A DNA stretch of 64,000 bases from Lentzea tibetensis (GCF_007845675.1 NZ_VOBR01000007.1:62001-126000), one strand, 5' to 3'; shown: positions 1 to 11,826, numbered from the stretch's first letter. Numbers and translations: made by a program. Notes: generated from the sequence alone by a model not told the origin.

Positions 1-151
1 TGGTGTTCAGCCGCTCCGCAGCCTCCTGCTGCGTCCAGCCCTCACGCTGGCGATACCAGCGGATTACCTCGCCGACGTCGGAGCCATCAGGTGGAGCGGC
101 AGCGCTTCCAGCCACGTGCAACCAACCTCCTGAACTCGCTGCGGTAGCCAT
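1..151 (-). CDS. XRE-type helix-turn-helix protein, partial (N-terminus only)
   Basis: The minus strand opens at an ATG at 151-149 and stays open to the window edge, giving about 50 residues. Residues ~30-50 read VIRWYRQREGWTQQEAAERL, which is the first part of a Cro/C1-type helix-turn-helix (TQQEAAERL is the recognition-helix pattern). The family binds DNA as a regulator, often in the N-terminus of larger actinomycete proteins. A weak GGGAA lies about 10 bases before the ATG. The rest of the gene lies outside the window, so its effector domain is unknown. Confidence 0.6.
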   Translation of the reverse strand, partial: MATAASSGGWLHVAGSAAAPPDGSDVGEVIRWYRQREGWTQQEAAERLNT

Positions 152-292
152 CGCGCTTGTTCCCGTCGCCGTTACGATCTTCCCCGTCCTCAGCTTTGCA
201 CGGTGAGTCCTTCGAGGCACTGACATCACACGGCAAAGCGGTACGAAGGCGTTGTCGAGGTGGGCTAGCGGTTGCCGGGGGTGACGCGCACA

Positions 293-420
293 TCGGAACC
301 TCAAGCGTCGTTCGACACGCCCGTAGGTTCCGAGGCAAGTCGATGGCGTGTCACGAGGGCGGTACGGTAATTGCGTCCATTTCTGATCAGCTTGTGTGGT
401 GTCTTGCCTGCTTGCGCAGG
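293..420 (+). promoter_or_regulatory. CRISPR array 1 leader
   Basis: The 128 bases before the first repeat contain a perfect 9-bp inverted repeat, TCGGAACCT (293-301) and AGGTTCCGA (325-333). The same block (AGCGTCGTTC-ACACGCC between the arms) precedes array 2 at the same distance (87-88 bp from the block end to the first repeat). Conservation at both arrays, together with repeat decay at the opposite end of array 1, marks this as the leader end where spacers are added and from which the array is transcribed rightward. The inverted repeat could be a site for Cas1-Cas2 or a host factor; that is inference. Confidence 0.75.
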
Positions 421-3400
421 GCAGCGCTGGGCGTCCGCGCTCGGCGAGGATCGCAACCCGAGGACCGCCGCCTCATCGAGTGGTGCCAAGGCGCAGCGCT
501 GGGCGTCCGCGCTCGGCGAGGATCGCAACACCATCGCCGGTGGCCGGGTGCTCATCACGTCCCTCGGCAGCGCTGGGCGTCCGCGCTCGGCGAGGATCGC
601 AACGCTTCTGTGAGAACCCTCAGTGCCTCGGTGTAGGCAGCGCTGGGCGTCCGCGCTCGGCGAGGATCGCAACTCCGATGTGCCGAGGATGCGGGCTTCC
701 CAGGCGGGGGCAGCGCTGGGCGTCCGCGCTCGGCGAGGATCGCAACGTGCACTGTTAACTTGAGTTGCCTGGTGCCTAGCGGGCAGCGCTGGGCGTCCGC
801 GCTCGGCGAGGATCGCAACTGGTGCGGGTGTGCGAGGAACACGCCGACGAGTCGCAGCGCTGGGCGTCCGCGCTCGGCGAGGATCGCAACTTGGCAGACG
901 CGGCGCGGAGGGGCCCCTTGTTTTGCAGCGCTGGGCGTCCGCGCTCGGCGAGGATCGCAACAACGGCGTCATCGTCACCGGGGAGAGCCCAGGAGGCAGC
1001 GCTGGGCGTCCGCGCTCGGCGAGGATCGCAACGAACGACAAGCAGTAGAACGGATGAAGAAGCTCGACGGCAGCGCTGGGCGTCCGCGCTCGGCGAGGAT
1101 CGCAACTTGCCGAGGATGAACGTGACCTCGCCCGTACGTTCGCAGCGCTGGGCGTCCGCGCTCGGCGAGGATCGCAACCGCGTCGAACGTGACGCCCAGC
1201 CGGTGATCCTCCATGCAGCGCTGGGCGTCCGCGCTCGGCGAGGATCGCAACCAGTTTCTTCAGTCGCGCGAACATCGCCTCGTTCGGCAGCGCTGGGCGT
1301 CCGCGCTCGGCGAGGATCGCAACCCCGACCGGGTGGTCGAGTTCCCGACCAACGTGGAAAGCAGCGCTGGGCGTCCGCGCTCGGCGAGGATCGCAACTGG
1401 ACCGACCCGCGCAACAACCTCGGCAACATCCAGCAGCGCTGGGCGTCCGCGCTCGGCGAGGATCGCAACTTGGAGGAGGCCAACAAGATCGGTAAGCGCT
1501 GCTACGCAGCGCTGGGCGTCCGCGCTCGGCGAGGATCGCAACAGTCTGTGCTGCTGCAGCGGTGAGGCTGAGACCCGCAGCGCTGGGCGTCCGCGCTCGG
1601 CGAGGATCGCAACGCTGGCACCGTCCCGAGGATCCGGCGCATGCTGCAGGGGCAGCGCTGGGCGTCCGCGCTCGGCGAGGATCGCAACTGGAAGGTCTGC
1701 GTCAAGCGGCTGCGTCACGCTCGCCGGGCAGCGCTGGGCGTCCGCGCTCGGCGAGGATCGCAACGACGTGGACGCGGACAAATGGAAACTCTACGAAGGC
1801 AGCGCTGGGCGTCCGCGCTCGGCGAGGATCGCAACTGGACAACACGCGGCTGGTGTTCGAACGCGCGCAGGGCAGCGCTGGGCGTCCGCGCTCGGCGAGG
1901 ATCGCAACGTGATCGGCGAACTCGACGCCGAACCGAACGCCCCGCAGCGCTGGGCGTCCGCGCTCGGCGAGGATCGCAACGACACCACGATCGACGGTGA
2001 GGGCTTCTGGGAGGCCGGCAGCGCTGGGCGTCCGCGCTCGGCGAGGATCGCAACAGCGCCCACTGCGCGGCGGCCCACGCCTGAACCCAGGCAGCGCTGG
2101 GCGTCCGCGCTCGGCGAGGATCGCAACATCGGGCCCAAGATGGGCTTGTTGTTCGTGTCGTTGCAGCGCTGGGCGTCCGCGCTCGGCGAGGATCGCAACC
2201 GCGACGACGTGCAACACGTACGTCTGCAATGCCTTGCAGCGCTGGGCGTCCGCGCTCGGCGAGGATCGCAACAACAAGATCGCGGCGAGACCGACCATGC
2301 CGCCAGCGCAGCGCTGGGCGTCCGCGCTCGGCGAGGATCGCAACACGGTGGGGTTCGCGGTGAACGCCTGCATCTGCGCGCAGCGCTGGGCGTCCGCGCT
2401 CGGCGAGGATCGCAACAAGTCCGAGGGCGACGAGGTGTCCGGTGACTCCTGAGCAGCGCTGGGCGTCCGCGCTCGGCGAGGATCGCAACTGCTGGAGGTA
2501 CTGCACGGCCTCGGTGGCGAGCTGCTGGTGGCAGCGCTGGGCGTCCGCGCTCGGCGAGGATCGCAACCAGAACGCGCAGGCCGCGCGGGACGCGTTCATC
2601 ACCAGCAGCGCTGGGCGTCCGCGCTCGGCGAGGATCGCAACGGCGTGTGGATGTGGCTCACCGACCCGCTCACCGGCAAGCAGCGCTGGGCGTCCGCGCT
2701 CGGCGAGGATCGCAACCGCCCTGAAACGTGTCCGCCCCGATGTCTGTGCGACCGCAGCGCTGGGCGTCCGCGCTCGGCGAGGATCGCAACCACAGCCTCA
2801 CTGACCTGCGACGATGAGCGAAACCGCAGCGCTGGGCGTCCGCGCTCGGCGAGGATCGCAACGCCGAGCAGGTCGGTGAGTGGATCCCGCCCGGTGTGCA
2901 GCGCTGGGCGTCCGCGCTCGGCGAGGATCGCAACGGGACCTGCATCGCGGTGACGGTCTGGTCGCAGCGGCAGCGCTGGGCGTCCGCGCTCGGCGAGGAT
3001 CGCAACTCGTAGATGTCGCGCATGTCCGTGAGCAGCTGCGCGCAGCGCTGGGCGTCCGCGCTCGGCGAGGATCGCAACGACAGCCTGTACTACCAGTTGT
3101 CGCAGACCAACGCAGCGCTGGGCGTCCGCGCTCGGCGAGGATCGCAACAACCGCGACGTGTGGGAACTAGTGGAGCCTGGCACGGCAGCGCTGGGCGTCC
3201 GCGCTCGGCGAGGATCGCAACGTGGACGGCGGCGGCGGCGATGCGCCACACCTGTCCGGCAGCGCTGGGCGTCCGCGCTCGGCGAGGATCGCAACATGGA
3301 GACCGCCGGGGGCGGACACGCCAACCCGACCCGCAGCGCTGGGGGTCCGCGCTCGGCGAGGATCGCAACCGTGAAGGGCTCGAGCGGATGCAGGCCCGGC

Positions 3401-4025
3401 AGGCCGCAGCGCTGGGCGTCCGCGCTCGGCGAGGATCGCAACCCAGATCTGATCGTCACACTGTCTCAAACACCAGCTGCAGCGCTGGGCGTCCGCGCTC
3501 GGCGAGGATCGCAACAGACACGACTGCCGCGCTGGACACCTGCGGCACAGGCAGCGCTGGGCGTCCGCGTTCGGCGAGGATCGCAACAGGCCGAAGGGGA
3601 GCTTCGAGAGCTTCACGAAGCCGGCAGCGCTGGGCGTCCGCGCTCGGCGAGGATCGCAACACCATCACGTGGAGCGGCCAGACGACCGCGTCGATCACAG
3701 CGCTGGGCGTCCGCGCTCGGCGAGGATCGCAACAAGAAGCGGAGGACCAATGGCTGAGCCCGTCTACCCGCAGCGCTGGGCGTCCGCGCTCGGCGAGGAT
3801 CGCAACTCGACGATGACGACCTTGTAGCCGTGGTACTCGGCGCAGCGCTGGGTGTCCGCGCTCGGCGAGGATCGCAACATCGCGGGAACGCGCAAGGTCG
3901 ACAAGGCGACCTACGGCAGCGCTGGGCGTCCGCGTTCGGCGAGGATCGCAACGTCGCAACCTGTGTGGTCTATGGCGCAGCCACGCAGGCAGCGCTGGGC
4001 GTCCGCGCCCGGCGAGGATCGCAAC
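421..4025 (+). CRISPR. CRISPR array 1, 50 repeats of 37 bp, type I-C associated
   Basis: I count 50 copies of a 37-bp repeat beginning GCAGCGCTGGGCG and ending GAGGATCGCAAC, at a mean period of about 73 bp, so 49 spacers of roughly 33-38 bp. Repeat bases 8-13 and 18-23 can form a 6-bp hairpin with a TCCG loop, including two G.U pairs. The array is uniform from 421 to about 3300. Toward the right end repeats vary at 3333, 3551, 3697, 3842, 3916 and 3989, which marks the old, leader-distal end. The last copy (3989-4025) carries the array-2 base at repeat position 21. Transcription is toward cas3, which starts about 150 bp further on. I found no duplicated spacer by eye; targets need a database search. 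Confidence 0.98.
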
Positions 4026-4175
4026 ATGCGGCCTTGCCCTGTCTGGTCGGCCAGGAGTGGCTACTCCATTTGGGTGTTTGTTGTGGTGCCTGCGCACTGG
4101 TCCACCGGTTTTGTCGGTGGTCGTCTCTATGGTCGCGTCGTTCGTCGGGGACGGGCGATACGAAAGGGTTTGTTT

Positions 4176-6365
4176 GTGTGGGCGCATAGTCCCAGCACAA
4201 CGACCGGCCGGTGGCATTCGTTGGCCGATCATGTTCGTTCGACTTCAGAGTTAGCGCGCAGTTTCGCGAACTCGTTCGGCGCGGGAGATCTCGCGGCCGC
4301 GCTGGGCCTGGTTCACGATGCCGGGAAAGCCAGCTGCGCGTGGCAGACGAAGTTGGCCGAGGTGAGTGGAACCGGCGAGAAGGTCGGCATCAACCACAAG
4401 AACCTAGGTGCTCTGCTGGTACGGAACCGCGCGCAGGCTGCGGCCATGGCGGTGCTGGGGCATCACGGTGGGCTCGATCGTGTGCAGAAGCTGGTCAACC
4501 TCATCCACGGGCCGGACGATGTCGAGGCGCTCGAGCGGTTCTTCGGCGTGGTTCCGGAGGCGCGGGCGCTGCGGGACGGGCCGTCGCTGCTGCCCGAGGC
4601 GTGGGGCGAGTTGATGCTGCTGGGGGAGATGGGGATCCGGTTGGTTTTCTCCGCCTTGGTGGATGCCGATCACCTGGACACGGCCGCTCACGCGGAAGGG
4701 CTGTCCCGGCCGCGGGTCGCGCCACCGACCGACATGAACGAGTTGGTGCGGCGGTTCGAGCACAACCGCGCCGCGCTGCTGGCCGATCGTGGCGAGCCAT
4801 CCGACGTCGACCGTGTGCGGGTCGGCCTGTACGAGGACGTCGTGCGGCGGGCGATGCGCGAGCCGGGCGTATACCGGTTGCCGGCGCCTACGGGCTCGGG
4901 CAAGACGATGACCGCCGCCGGATTCGCCTTGCATCACGCTGCGCGGCGCGGCAAGGCACGGGTGATCGTGGCGGTGCCGTTCACGACGATCACCGAGCAG
5001 AACGCGGGGGTGTACCGGCATCTGCTCGGCGAGCAGGCCGTGCTGGAGCACCACTCGAACGCGGAACTGGATGACCGTCGGCTGCGGCTGGCGGCGGAGA
5101 ACTGGGATGCGCCGTTTGTGGTGACCACGACCGTGCAGTTGTTCGACTCGCTGTTCGGGCGCCGCCCGGCCCGATCACGCAAGCTGCATCGGCTGGCGAA
5201 CGCGGTGGTGGTGCTGGACGAGGTGCAGGCGCTGCCGGTGCCGCTGCTGGTACCGATCCTGGACGGGCTGCGGCTGCTGTCCCAGCACTTCGGCACCACG
5301 GTGCTGCTCGCGTCGGCGACCCAACCCAGCTTCGAGCACCTGGCGGTGTGGAAAACGCTGGAGATCACCCCGCTGGTCGACGACCCGGTGGAGTTGTTCA
5401 CCCGGCTCAAGCGGGCGCGCTACGAGTGGCAACTCAAGCCGCGGCCGACGCTGGAGCAGATCGCGGCGCAGATCTGCGAACAGCGGCAGGCGTTGGCCAT
5501 CGTCAACACCGTAGGCCACGCCCGCACCCTGTACCGGCTGGTGGCTGAGCGGAAACCCGACGCTGAGGTCGTGCACCTGTCCACGCGGATGTGCCCGCGG
5601 CACCGCGAGCATGTGCTGACGCGGATCCGCGCGCTGCTGGCCGAGGACAAGCCGGTGCTGGTGGTGTCCACACAGCTGGTCGAAGCCGGTGTGGACGTCG
5701 ACTTCCCCGTGGTGTTCCGCGCGCTCGCGCCTGCGGAGTCGCTGCAGCAGGCCGCGGGCCGGGCCAACAGGGAAGGCAAGCTGCCGGGGCTGGGGCGGGT
5801 GGTGGTGTTCGACGCCTCCGACGCGCCGGTTCCCGAGTTCTACCGGGCCGGTGTGGCCAAGACCCTGGCGTTGTTCGGACCGGGCCGTGACCCAGACGAC
5901 CCGGCCCTGCTGGCCGAGTACTACCAGCGGCTGTACACCGGGTTGAACGTCGACGAGGCCCGGCGCGGCGCGGCGATCCAGGACAACAGGGCGGAACTGG
6001 ACTTCCGCGCCGTCGCCGACGGACCCAAGCCCACCGGCACAGGTGCCGGCCGGGACCGCCGCCTGGCGTTCCGCATGATCGACGAGGACCCGGTGTCGGT
6101 GATCGTGACCACCTGGGACGAGCAGGGCCGCGCCACCGAACTGGTGCGGCAGCTCCGCATCGGCGTGGGCCCGCTGCGCGGGGTGCTGCGGGAACTGCGG
6201 GGCTACATGGTGCCGCTGCCGCGGGCGGTGGCGTCCGCTCCCGACGTGCGGGCGTTGTGCCGCCCAGTGATCGACGGCCACGACGAGTTGTGGGAATGGC
6301 GCGGCGACTACGACCCGCAGGTGGGAGTCGACGAACGTGCGATCGGAGAGGAGACCGTGTGGTGA
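4176..6365 (+). CDS. cas3: CRISPR-associated nuclease-helicase Cas3 (type I)
   Basis: 729 aa. Cas3 is recruited to a Cascade-bound target and nicks, unwinds and degrades DNA. The N-terminal HD nuclease domain shows HSLADH near residue 15, HDAGK near 46 and a later HHGG. The superfamily 2 helicase follows: Walker A PTGSGKT near 238, DEVQ box near 348, SATQP near 380 and the motif VI-like QAAGRANREG near 525. I chose the GTG at 4176 because GAAAGGG lies 7 bases upstream and the protein then begins VWAHSPS; the open frame continues back into the array without meaning. The length fits I-C Cas3 with HD and helicase in one chain. Its stop overlaps the cas5 start (GTGA). Confidence 0.96.
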   Translation: MWAHSPSTTTGRWHSLADHVRSTSELARSFANSFGAGDLAAALGLVHDAGKASCAWQTKLAEVSGTGEKVGINHKNLGALLVRNRAQAAAMAVLGHHGGLDRVQKLVNLIHGPDDVEALERFFGVVPEARALRDGPSLLPEAWGELMLLGEMGIRLVFSALVDADHLDTAAHAEGLSRPRVAPPTDMNELVRRFEHNRAALLADRGEPSDVDRVRVGLYEDVVRRAMREPGVYRLPAPTGSGKTMTAAGFALHHAARRGKARVIVAVPFTTITEQNAGVYRHLLGEQAVLEHHSNAELDDRRLRLAAENWDAPFVVTTTVQLFDSLFGRRPARSRKLHRLANAVVVLDEVQALPVPLLVPILDGLRLLSQHFGTTVLLASATQPSFEHLAVWKTLEITPLVDDPVELFTRLKRARYEWQLKPRPTLEQIAAQICEQRQALAIVNTVGHARTLYRLVAERKPDAEVVHLSTRMCPRHREHVLTRIRALLAEDKPVLVVSTQLVEAGVDVDFPVVFRALAPAESLQQAAGRANREGKLPGLGRVVVFDASDAPVPEFYRAGVAKTLALFGPGRDPDDPALLAEYYQRLYTGLNVDEARRGAAIQDNRAELDFRAVADGPKPTGTGAGRDRRLAFRMIDEDPVSVIVTTWDEQGRATELVRQLRIGVGPLRGVLRELRGYMVPLPRAVASAPDVRALCRPVIDGHDELWEWRGDYDPQVGVDERAIGEETVW

Positions 6366-7021
6366 GGCATAACTGGCCTCGATCGGCGTCCGGAGCGCCG
6401 CCGCTGGCGGTGCAGGTGTGGGGAGACGCTGCGCTGTTCACCCGCCCCGAGCTGAAGGTCGAACGGGTGACCTACCCCGTGATGACCCCGTCGGCCGCGG
6501 TCGGCGTGCTGGAGTCGATCTACTGGAAGCCGCAGTTCCGGTGGCGGGTCGTGGGCATCGAGGTGCTGTCGGAGATCAAGCAGTTCACCCAGCGCCGCAA
6601 CGAGACCACCGATATCGCATCGCTGGCCGACGCAGCCTCGGGACGGCGACGCCTGGACACCGTGGCGAACCGGGTGCAGCGCAACGCGATCTGCTTGCGC
6701 GACGTGGCCTACCGAATCCACGCCCACACCGAGTTGGGGGAGACGGCGGACAAGCCCGAAGCGGCCTACCGCGACCAGTTCCGCCGCCGGGTCACCCGCG
6801 GCAGCTGCTTCTCCCAGCCGTACCTGGGGGTGCGGGAGTTCACCGCGTTCTTCGGCGACCCTGACGACCGGCTCGCCTGGCCGCACACCGAGAAGTTGGG
6901 GTTGATGCTGCACTCGGTCGACCACTCCACCACCCCGCCGTCGTTCACCTGGTTCCACGCCGAGCTGGATGTCGGAGTGCTGCACGTCCCCGAACGCGGC
7001 ATCCCCGCAGAGGGGGCCTGA
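6362..7021 (+). CDS. cas5c: Cas5c (Csd5), crRNA-processing Cascade subunit
   Basis: 219 aa from a GTG at 6362 that overlaps the cas3 stop as GTGA; an adjacent GTG at 6359 is also possible, and both share the GGAGAGGAG ribosome site just upstream. The N-terminus (PPLAVQVWGDAALFTRPELK-type opening) is the RAMP fold of Cas5, followed by the VTYPVMTPSAAVGVLESIYW segment typical of Cas5d/c. In type I-C, which lacks Cas6, this protein cuts the pre-crRNA repeat hairpin and then stays on the 5' handle. The assignment rests on sequence pattern and on its place between cas3 and cas8c. Confidence 0.94.
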   Translation: MRHNWPRSASGAPPLAVQVWGDAALFTRPELKVERVTYPVMTPSAAVGVLESIYWKPQFRWRVVGIEVLSEIKQFTQRRNETTDIASLADAASGRRRLDTVANRVQRNAICLRDVAYRIHAHTELGETADKPEAAYRDQFRRRVTRGSCFSQPYLGVREFTAFFGDPDDRLAWPHTEKLGLMLHSVDHSTTPPSFTWFHAELDVGVLHVPERGIPAEGA

Positions 7022-8811
7022 TGCTGGTCCAACGATTGGTGCAGCACGCTGCGCAGGACCCGTCCGCGAAGCCGTTTCACCGCATGCTGCGGTTCGACTG
7101 GGAACTACGCCTGGACCTCGACGGCGCCGTGATCAGCGACGGCCTGGAGCCGATCACTGTCCCGGATGCCGCGGGCAAATCACGCGGCGCCGAGCACCTG
7201 GTGCCCGCCGTGGTCCGCACGGTTGGTGTGGCCCCCAACCTGGCCGCCGACGACGCGCAGTACGTGCTGGGCTGGGCCGACGCCGACAGCAAACCTGAGC
7301 GGGTCGCGCAATGCCACCAGGCCTTCATCGACCTGACCCGCCGCTGGGCCGACAGCGCCGAAGGCCGCCAGGACCCGATCGCCCAGGCAATGGCCCGCTT
7401 CTACAGCACCGGCGAATCCACCAGGCTGCGACCCGACCCCGACGCGGCCGCGAAACAGCGCGTGCTAATCACCGTCGATACCACCCCGGCCTACCGCGCG
7501 CCGTCCGTACCGACGTTCTGGGCCGCAGAAGTCGCCCGCCGCAAAGGCGGCGGCAAACACGGCCTGTGCCTGGTCTGCGGCAAGACCGGGCCGCTGCTGG
7601 ACACCTTGCCCGGCAAGGTCCCCGCTCGGCTGGTGCCCGGTGCCTCCAACGATGCGGCGCTGGTCAGCATCAACGAACGCGTCTTCGGCTACGACCTGAC
7701 CACCCAGCTGGTGTGCTCACCGATCTGCATCACGTGCGGAGAAGGCCTCTCCGCCGGCCTGGTCCGTGCACTCGACTCCGACCAGACCACCTCCTACGGC
7801 GGCCAGGACAGCCGCCTGGCGTGGTGGGTCACCGAGCCCGTGCCGCGTAACCCGATGAAGCTGATCCTCGACGCGGACCCTATGCAGGTCGGCGACCTGC
7901 TCGAGTCCATCCACACCGCACAGACCGCACCGTCGCCCGACACAGCGAAGTTCTGCGCGCTGACCGTCGGCGGCAACGTTGCCCGCGTCATGGTGCGCGA
8001 CTGGCTGGAAATGCCACTGTCCACAGTGGAGAAAAACGTCGCCGCGTGGTTCCTCGATCACGAAATCGCCACCTTGCACCCCGACGAACCAGTACGGCAG
8101 CCGCTTCAACGCCTCGTCCGCGTCACCGGACGCTGGCAGCGAGCCGAACGCCGCTACGCCTTCCTTGGCGCCAAAGGAGGAGCGCATCCGCACGGCGCCC
8201 AACGCGACCTGCTCCGAGCGGCACTGCGCAACACCCCGCTGCCACCGTCGCTGCTGACCCACCTGCTGCACCGCGTGCGCACCGACGGCCGCTTGGACAC
8301 ACCCCGCGCGGCCCTGATCCGCCTCGCACTGCTGCGCTCGCCACTGACCACGGAGACACCGATGCCCGGACTCGACGACACCAACACCGACCCCGCCTAC
8401 GTGTCGGGCCGGGTGTTCGCCGCCCTGGAATCCCTGCAGTACGACGCCTTCGAAGGCAAGCTCAACACCACCTACGCCAACCGCTACTTCGCCGGCGCCG
8501 TCACCAACCCCCGCGCCGCCCTGATCACCGGCCGCAAACTTGCCGACGCCTGGCTGCGTAAGTTCCGCGGCCCCCGCACAGGCACAGCGATCAACCACAG
8601 CCGCGACTTGGACCAACTGTTCGAACTCCTCGACGCCTCGACCGGCATCCCTGGCCGCACCACACCCAAACAGCAGGCACTGTTCCTGCTCGGCTACCAC
8701 CACCAGCGCGCATACCGATTCGCCACCCTGCGGCAACGTGCCGCCGCCCGCACCACCCCAGAAGACACCACGACCACCGGCGCCGAGCTCAACCAGGAGA
8801 TCTCCGCATGA
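7021..8811 (+). CDS. cas8c: Cas8c (Csd1), large subunit of type I-C Cascade
   Basis: 596 aa, the normal size for Csd1. The ATG at 7021 overlaps the last base of the cas5 stop. Cas8c recognises the PAM and helps open the target duplex. The chain opens MLVQRLVQHA and has two CxxC pairs around residues 181-240 (CLVCG and CITCG), possibly a zinc site. Much of the C-terminal third is helical and matches the part that is known in type I-C systems to be re-translated as the small subunit. The next gene, cas7, starts inside the last codons (ATGA). Confidence 0.95.
   Translation: MLVQRLVQHAAQDPSAKPFHRMLRFDWELRLDLDGAVISDGLEPITVPDAAGKSRGAEHLVPAVVRTVGVAPNLAADDAQYVLGWADADSKPERVAQCHQAFIDLTRRWADSAEGRQDPIAQAMARFYSTGESTRLRPDPDAAAKQRVLITVDTTPAYRAPSVPTFWAAEVARRKGGGKHGLCLVCGKTGPLLDTLPGKVPARLVPGASNDAALVSINERVFGYDLTTQLVCSPICITCGEGLSAGLVRALDSDQTTSYGGQDSRLAWWVTEPVPRNPMKLILDADPMQVGDLLESIHTAQTAPSPDTAKFCALTVGGNVARVMVRDWLEMPLSTVEKNVAAWFLDHEIATLHPDEPVRQPLQRLVRVTGRWQRAERRYAFLGAKGGAHPHGAQRDLLRAALRNTPLPPSLLTHLLHRVRTDGRLDTPRAALIRLALLRSPLTTETPMPGLDDTNTDPAYVSGRVFAALESLQYDAFEGKLNTTYANRYFAGAVTNPRAALITGRKLADAWLRKFRGPRTGTAINHSRDLDQLFELLDASTGIPGRTTPKQQALFLLGYHHQRAYRFATLRQRAAARTTPEDTTTTGAELNQEISA
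8362..8811 (+). CDS. cas11c: Possible internal Cas11c small subunit within cas8c
   Basis: Type I-C systems are known to make a small subunit from an internal in-frame start near the 3' end of cas8c. Here an in-frame ATG at 8362 (MPGLDDTNTD) is preceded by CGGAGACACC, a GGAG at suitable spacing, and would give 149 aa of mostly helical sequence. The position and ribosome site are visible; that it is used is inference. Other in-frame GTG codons nearby could serve instead. Confidence 0.5.
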   Translation: MPGLDDTNTDPAYVSGRVFAALESLQYDAFEGKLNTTYANRYFAGAVTNPRAALITGRKLADAWLRKFRGPRTGTAINHSRDLDQLFELLDASTGIPGRTTPKQQALFLLGYHHQRAYRFATLRQRAAARTTPEDTTTTGAELNQEISA

Positions 8812-9701
8812 CCACCGTTCACCCACACCTGGACCCCGCCGTCCGCCACGACATGGTCTTCCTGTTCGACGTGACCGACGGCAACCCCAACGGCGACCCC
8901 GACGCGGGCAACCGGCCCCGTACCGACGACGAAACTGGCCAAGGCCTGGTCACCGACGTAGCGCTCAAACGCAAGATCCGCGACACCCTCGCGCTCGCCG
9001 CGGGCGACAACCCGCGCTACGGGATCTTTGTCCAGGCTGGCTATGCCCTCAACCCGCGCCTGGAAGCCTCCTACGAGGCGACCGGCCTCAAGCTCGCCGC
9101 CAAGGTCACCAAGCAGGAAGCCGAGCGGGCTCGCGCGTGGCTGTGCGATCGGTACGCCGACATCCGATTGTTCGGCGGGGTCCTGTCGGTCGGCAAAACC
9201 CAGGCGCTCGGACAGGTCCGCGGACCGCTGCAAGTCGGTATGGCCCGCAGCATCGACCCAGTCTTCCCGATGGATCACACCATCACCCGCGTCACCCAGA
9301 CCAAACAGGACGACATCGACAAGGGCGAGACTACCGAGATGGGCGGCAAATGGACCGTGCCCTACGGCCTCTACCGCGCCGAGCTGTACTACTCGGCCAC
9401 CCGCGGCTCGCAGACCGGCGTCGACTCCACCGACCTGGAACTGCTGTACCGAAGCCTGGAAATGATGTTCGACCACGACAGGTCCGCCACCCGCGGCCGA
9501 CTCACCGCTCGCGGGCTCTACGTCTTCAGCCACCCCAACGCGTTCGGCGCGGCCCCGGCACACAAACTCACCGAACGCGTCGTGGCCGCTCGCACGACGT
9601 CCGACGCCGATGTGCCTACCAGGACGTTCGGTGACTACAACGTCTCTGTTGATGAGGCCGATCTTTCTGCCGGGATCACCATGACGAAACTGATCAGCTA
9701 G
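8808..9701 (+). CDS. cas7c: Cas7c (Csd2), Cascade backbone subunit
   Basis: 297 aa, starting at an ATG that overlaps the cas8c stop (ATGA). Near residue 20 it reads FDVTDGNPNGDPDAGNRP, the hallmark of Csd2/Cas7. Several copies of this RAMP protein line the crRNA and form the Cascade filament. A conserved MARSIDPVFPMDHTITR stretch lies mid-protein, and the length is standard. A GGAG (9701-9704) just after its stop serves the following cas4. Confidence 0.97.
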   Translation: MTTVHPHLDPAVRHDMVFLFDVTDGNPNGDPDAGNRPRTDDETGQGLVTDVALKRKIRDTLALAAGDNPRYGIFVQAGYALNPRLEASYEATGLKLAAKVTKQEAERARAWLCDRYADIRLFGGVLSVGKTQALGQVRGPLQVGMARSIDPVFPMDHTITRVTQTKQDDIDKGETTEMGGKWTVPYGLYRAELYYSATRGSQTGVDSTDLELLYRSLEMMFDHDRSATRGRLTARGLYVFSHPNAFGAAPAHKLTERVVAARTTSDADVPTRTFGDYNVSVDEADLSAGITMTKLIS

Positions 9702-9712
9702 GAGCCACCGCA

Positions 9713-10347
9713 GTGACCGACGCAACGCGGGATGGGCGCCGCAGCGTGCCCATCTCCGCGCTGGAGCACTACGTCTACTGCCCGCGCCAGGCGGCGCTGA
9801 TCCACGTTGAGGCCTACTTCGACTCCAACATTGACACCGTGCGTGGTGACCTCGCTCATGCCGCAGTGGATCGAGCGGGTGCGGGCCAGGACCGGCGCAT
9901 GCAACGTGTATGGCGCTCGTTACCCGTGTGGAGCGACGAGGTGGGGGTGCACGGTATCTGTGATGTGGTCCAGTTCGGCGACACCGGCCCGATACCCATC
10001 GAACACAAGTCCGGCACCTACCGCCCTGGTGGCCCGGCTGACGTCCAGGTCGCCGCGCAAGTGCTGTGCCTGCGCGAGATGTTCGACGCCGCGGTCCCGA
10101 TCGGTGTGTTGTTCTCCAATCGGGACCGCCGTCGGCACGATGTCGTTGTGGACACTGAACTCGCCGACCGCGTGAAGGTCGCGGCGCAGGAGGTTCGGCG
10201 ACTGTTGGACACCGGATCGGTTCCGGCGCCGGTTAACGACACACGATGCCGGCGGTGCTCGCTACGTCCAGGCTGCATGCCAGAGGCTCCGACGCATGTG
10301 ACGCACGCCCTGTTCGAACCGCGCCCCGCGGGCGCGTGGGAGTGGGA

Positions 10348-10351
<4 letters not shown>
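9713..10351 (+). CDS. cas4: Cas4 exonuclease, PAM selection in spacer acquisition
   Basis: 212 aa from GTG at 9713 with GGAG eight bases before it. Cas4 trims prespacers and checks the PAM with Cas1-Cas2. The iron-sulfur ligands are visible: one Cys in YVYCPRQAALIHVE near residue 22 and three in the C-terminal CRRCSLRPGC near 178-188. The PD-(D/E)xK-type nuclease core is represented by IEHKSGTYRPGG near 97 and VQVAAQVLCLREM. Its stop overlaps the cas1 start (ATGA), as expected for a coupled acquisition module. Confidence 0.95.
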
Positions 10352-11654
<1,303 letters not shown>

Positions 11655-11702
11655 GGGGTGTCATGTCGTCCCAGGTTGCTCTGACCTGGAACCGGTGGTT
11701 GA

Positions 11703-11826
11703 GAACCTCCAGCGTCGTTCAACACGCCTGTAGGTTCCGAATCGTTGAACTGGCGTGTTGCGCGTAGAGCAGCTCCAGTCTGTGACATGCATGGATACGC
11801 AATGGAATCATTCCTGTTCGAGCAGG
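11703..11826 (+). promoter_or_regulatory. CRISPR array 2 leader
   Basis: This stretch between cas2 and array 2 shares a ~35-bp block with the array 1 leader: GAACCT (11703-11708), AGCGTCGTTC, ACACGCC, then AGGTTC (11732-11737), an inverted repeat here reduced to 6 bp. The distance to the first repeat is the same as at array 1. Both leaders end in a CAGG next to the repeat. The rest is A/T-richer than its surroundings, as leaders usually are. Confidence 0.75.

Noticed and set aside
371-4020. Many open frames inside array 1 encoding repeated peptides such as RWASALGEDRN or SSPSADAQRC
   Set aside because: They are translations of the CRISPR repeat in different frames; the 37-bp repeat has no stop in several frames.
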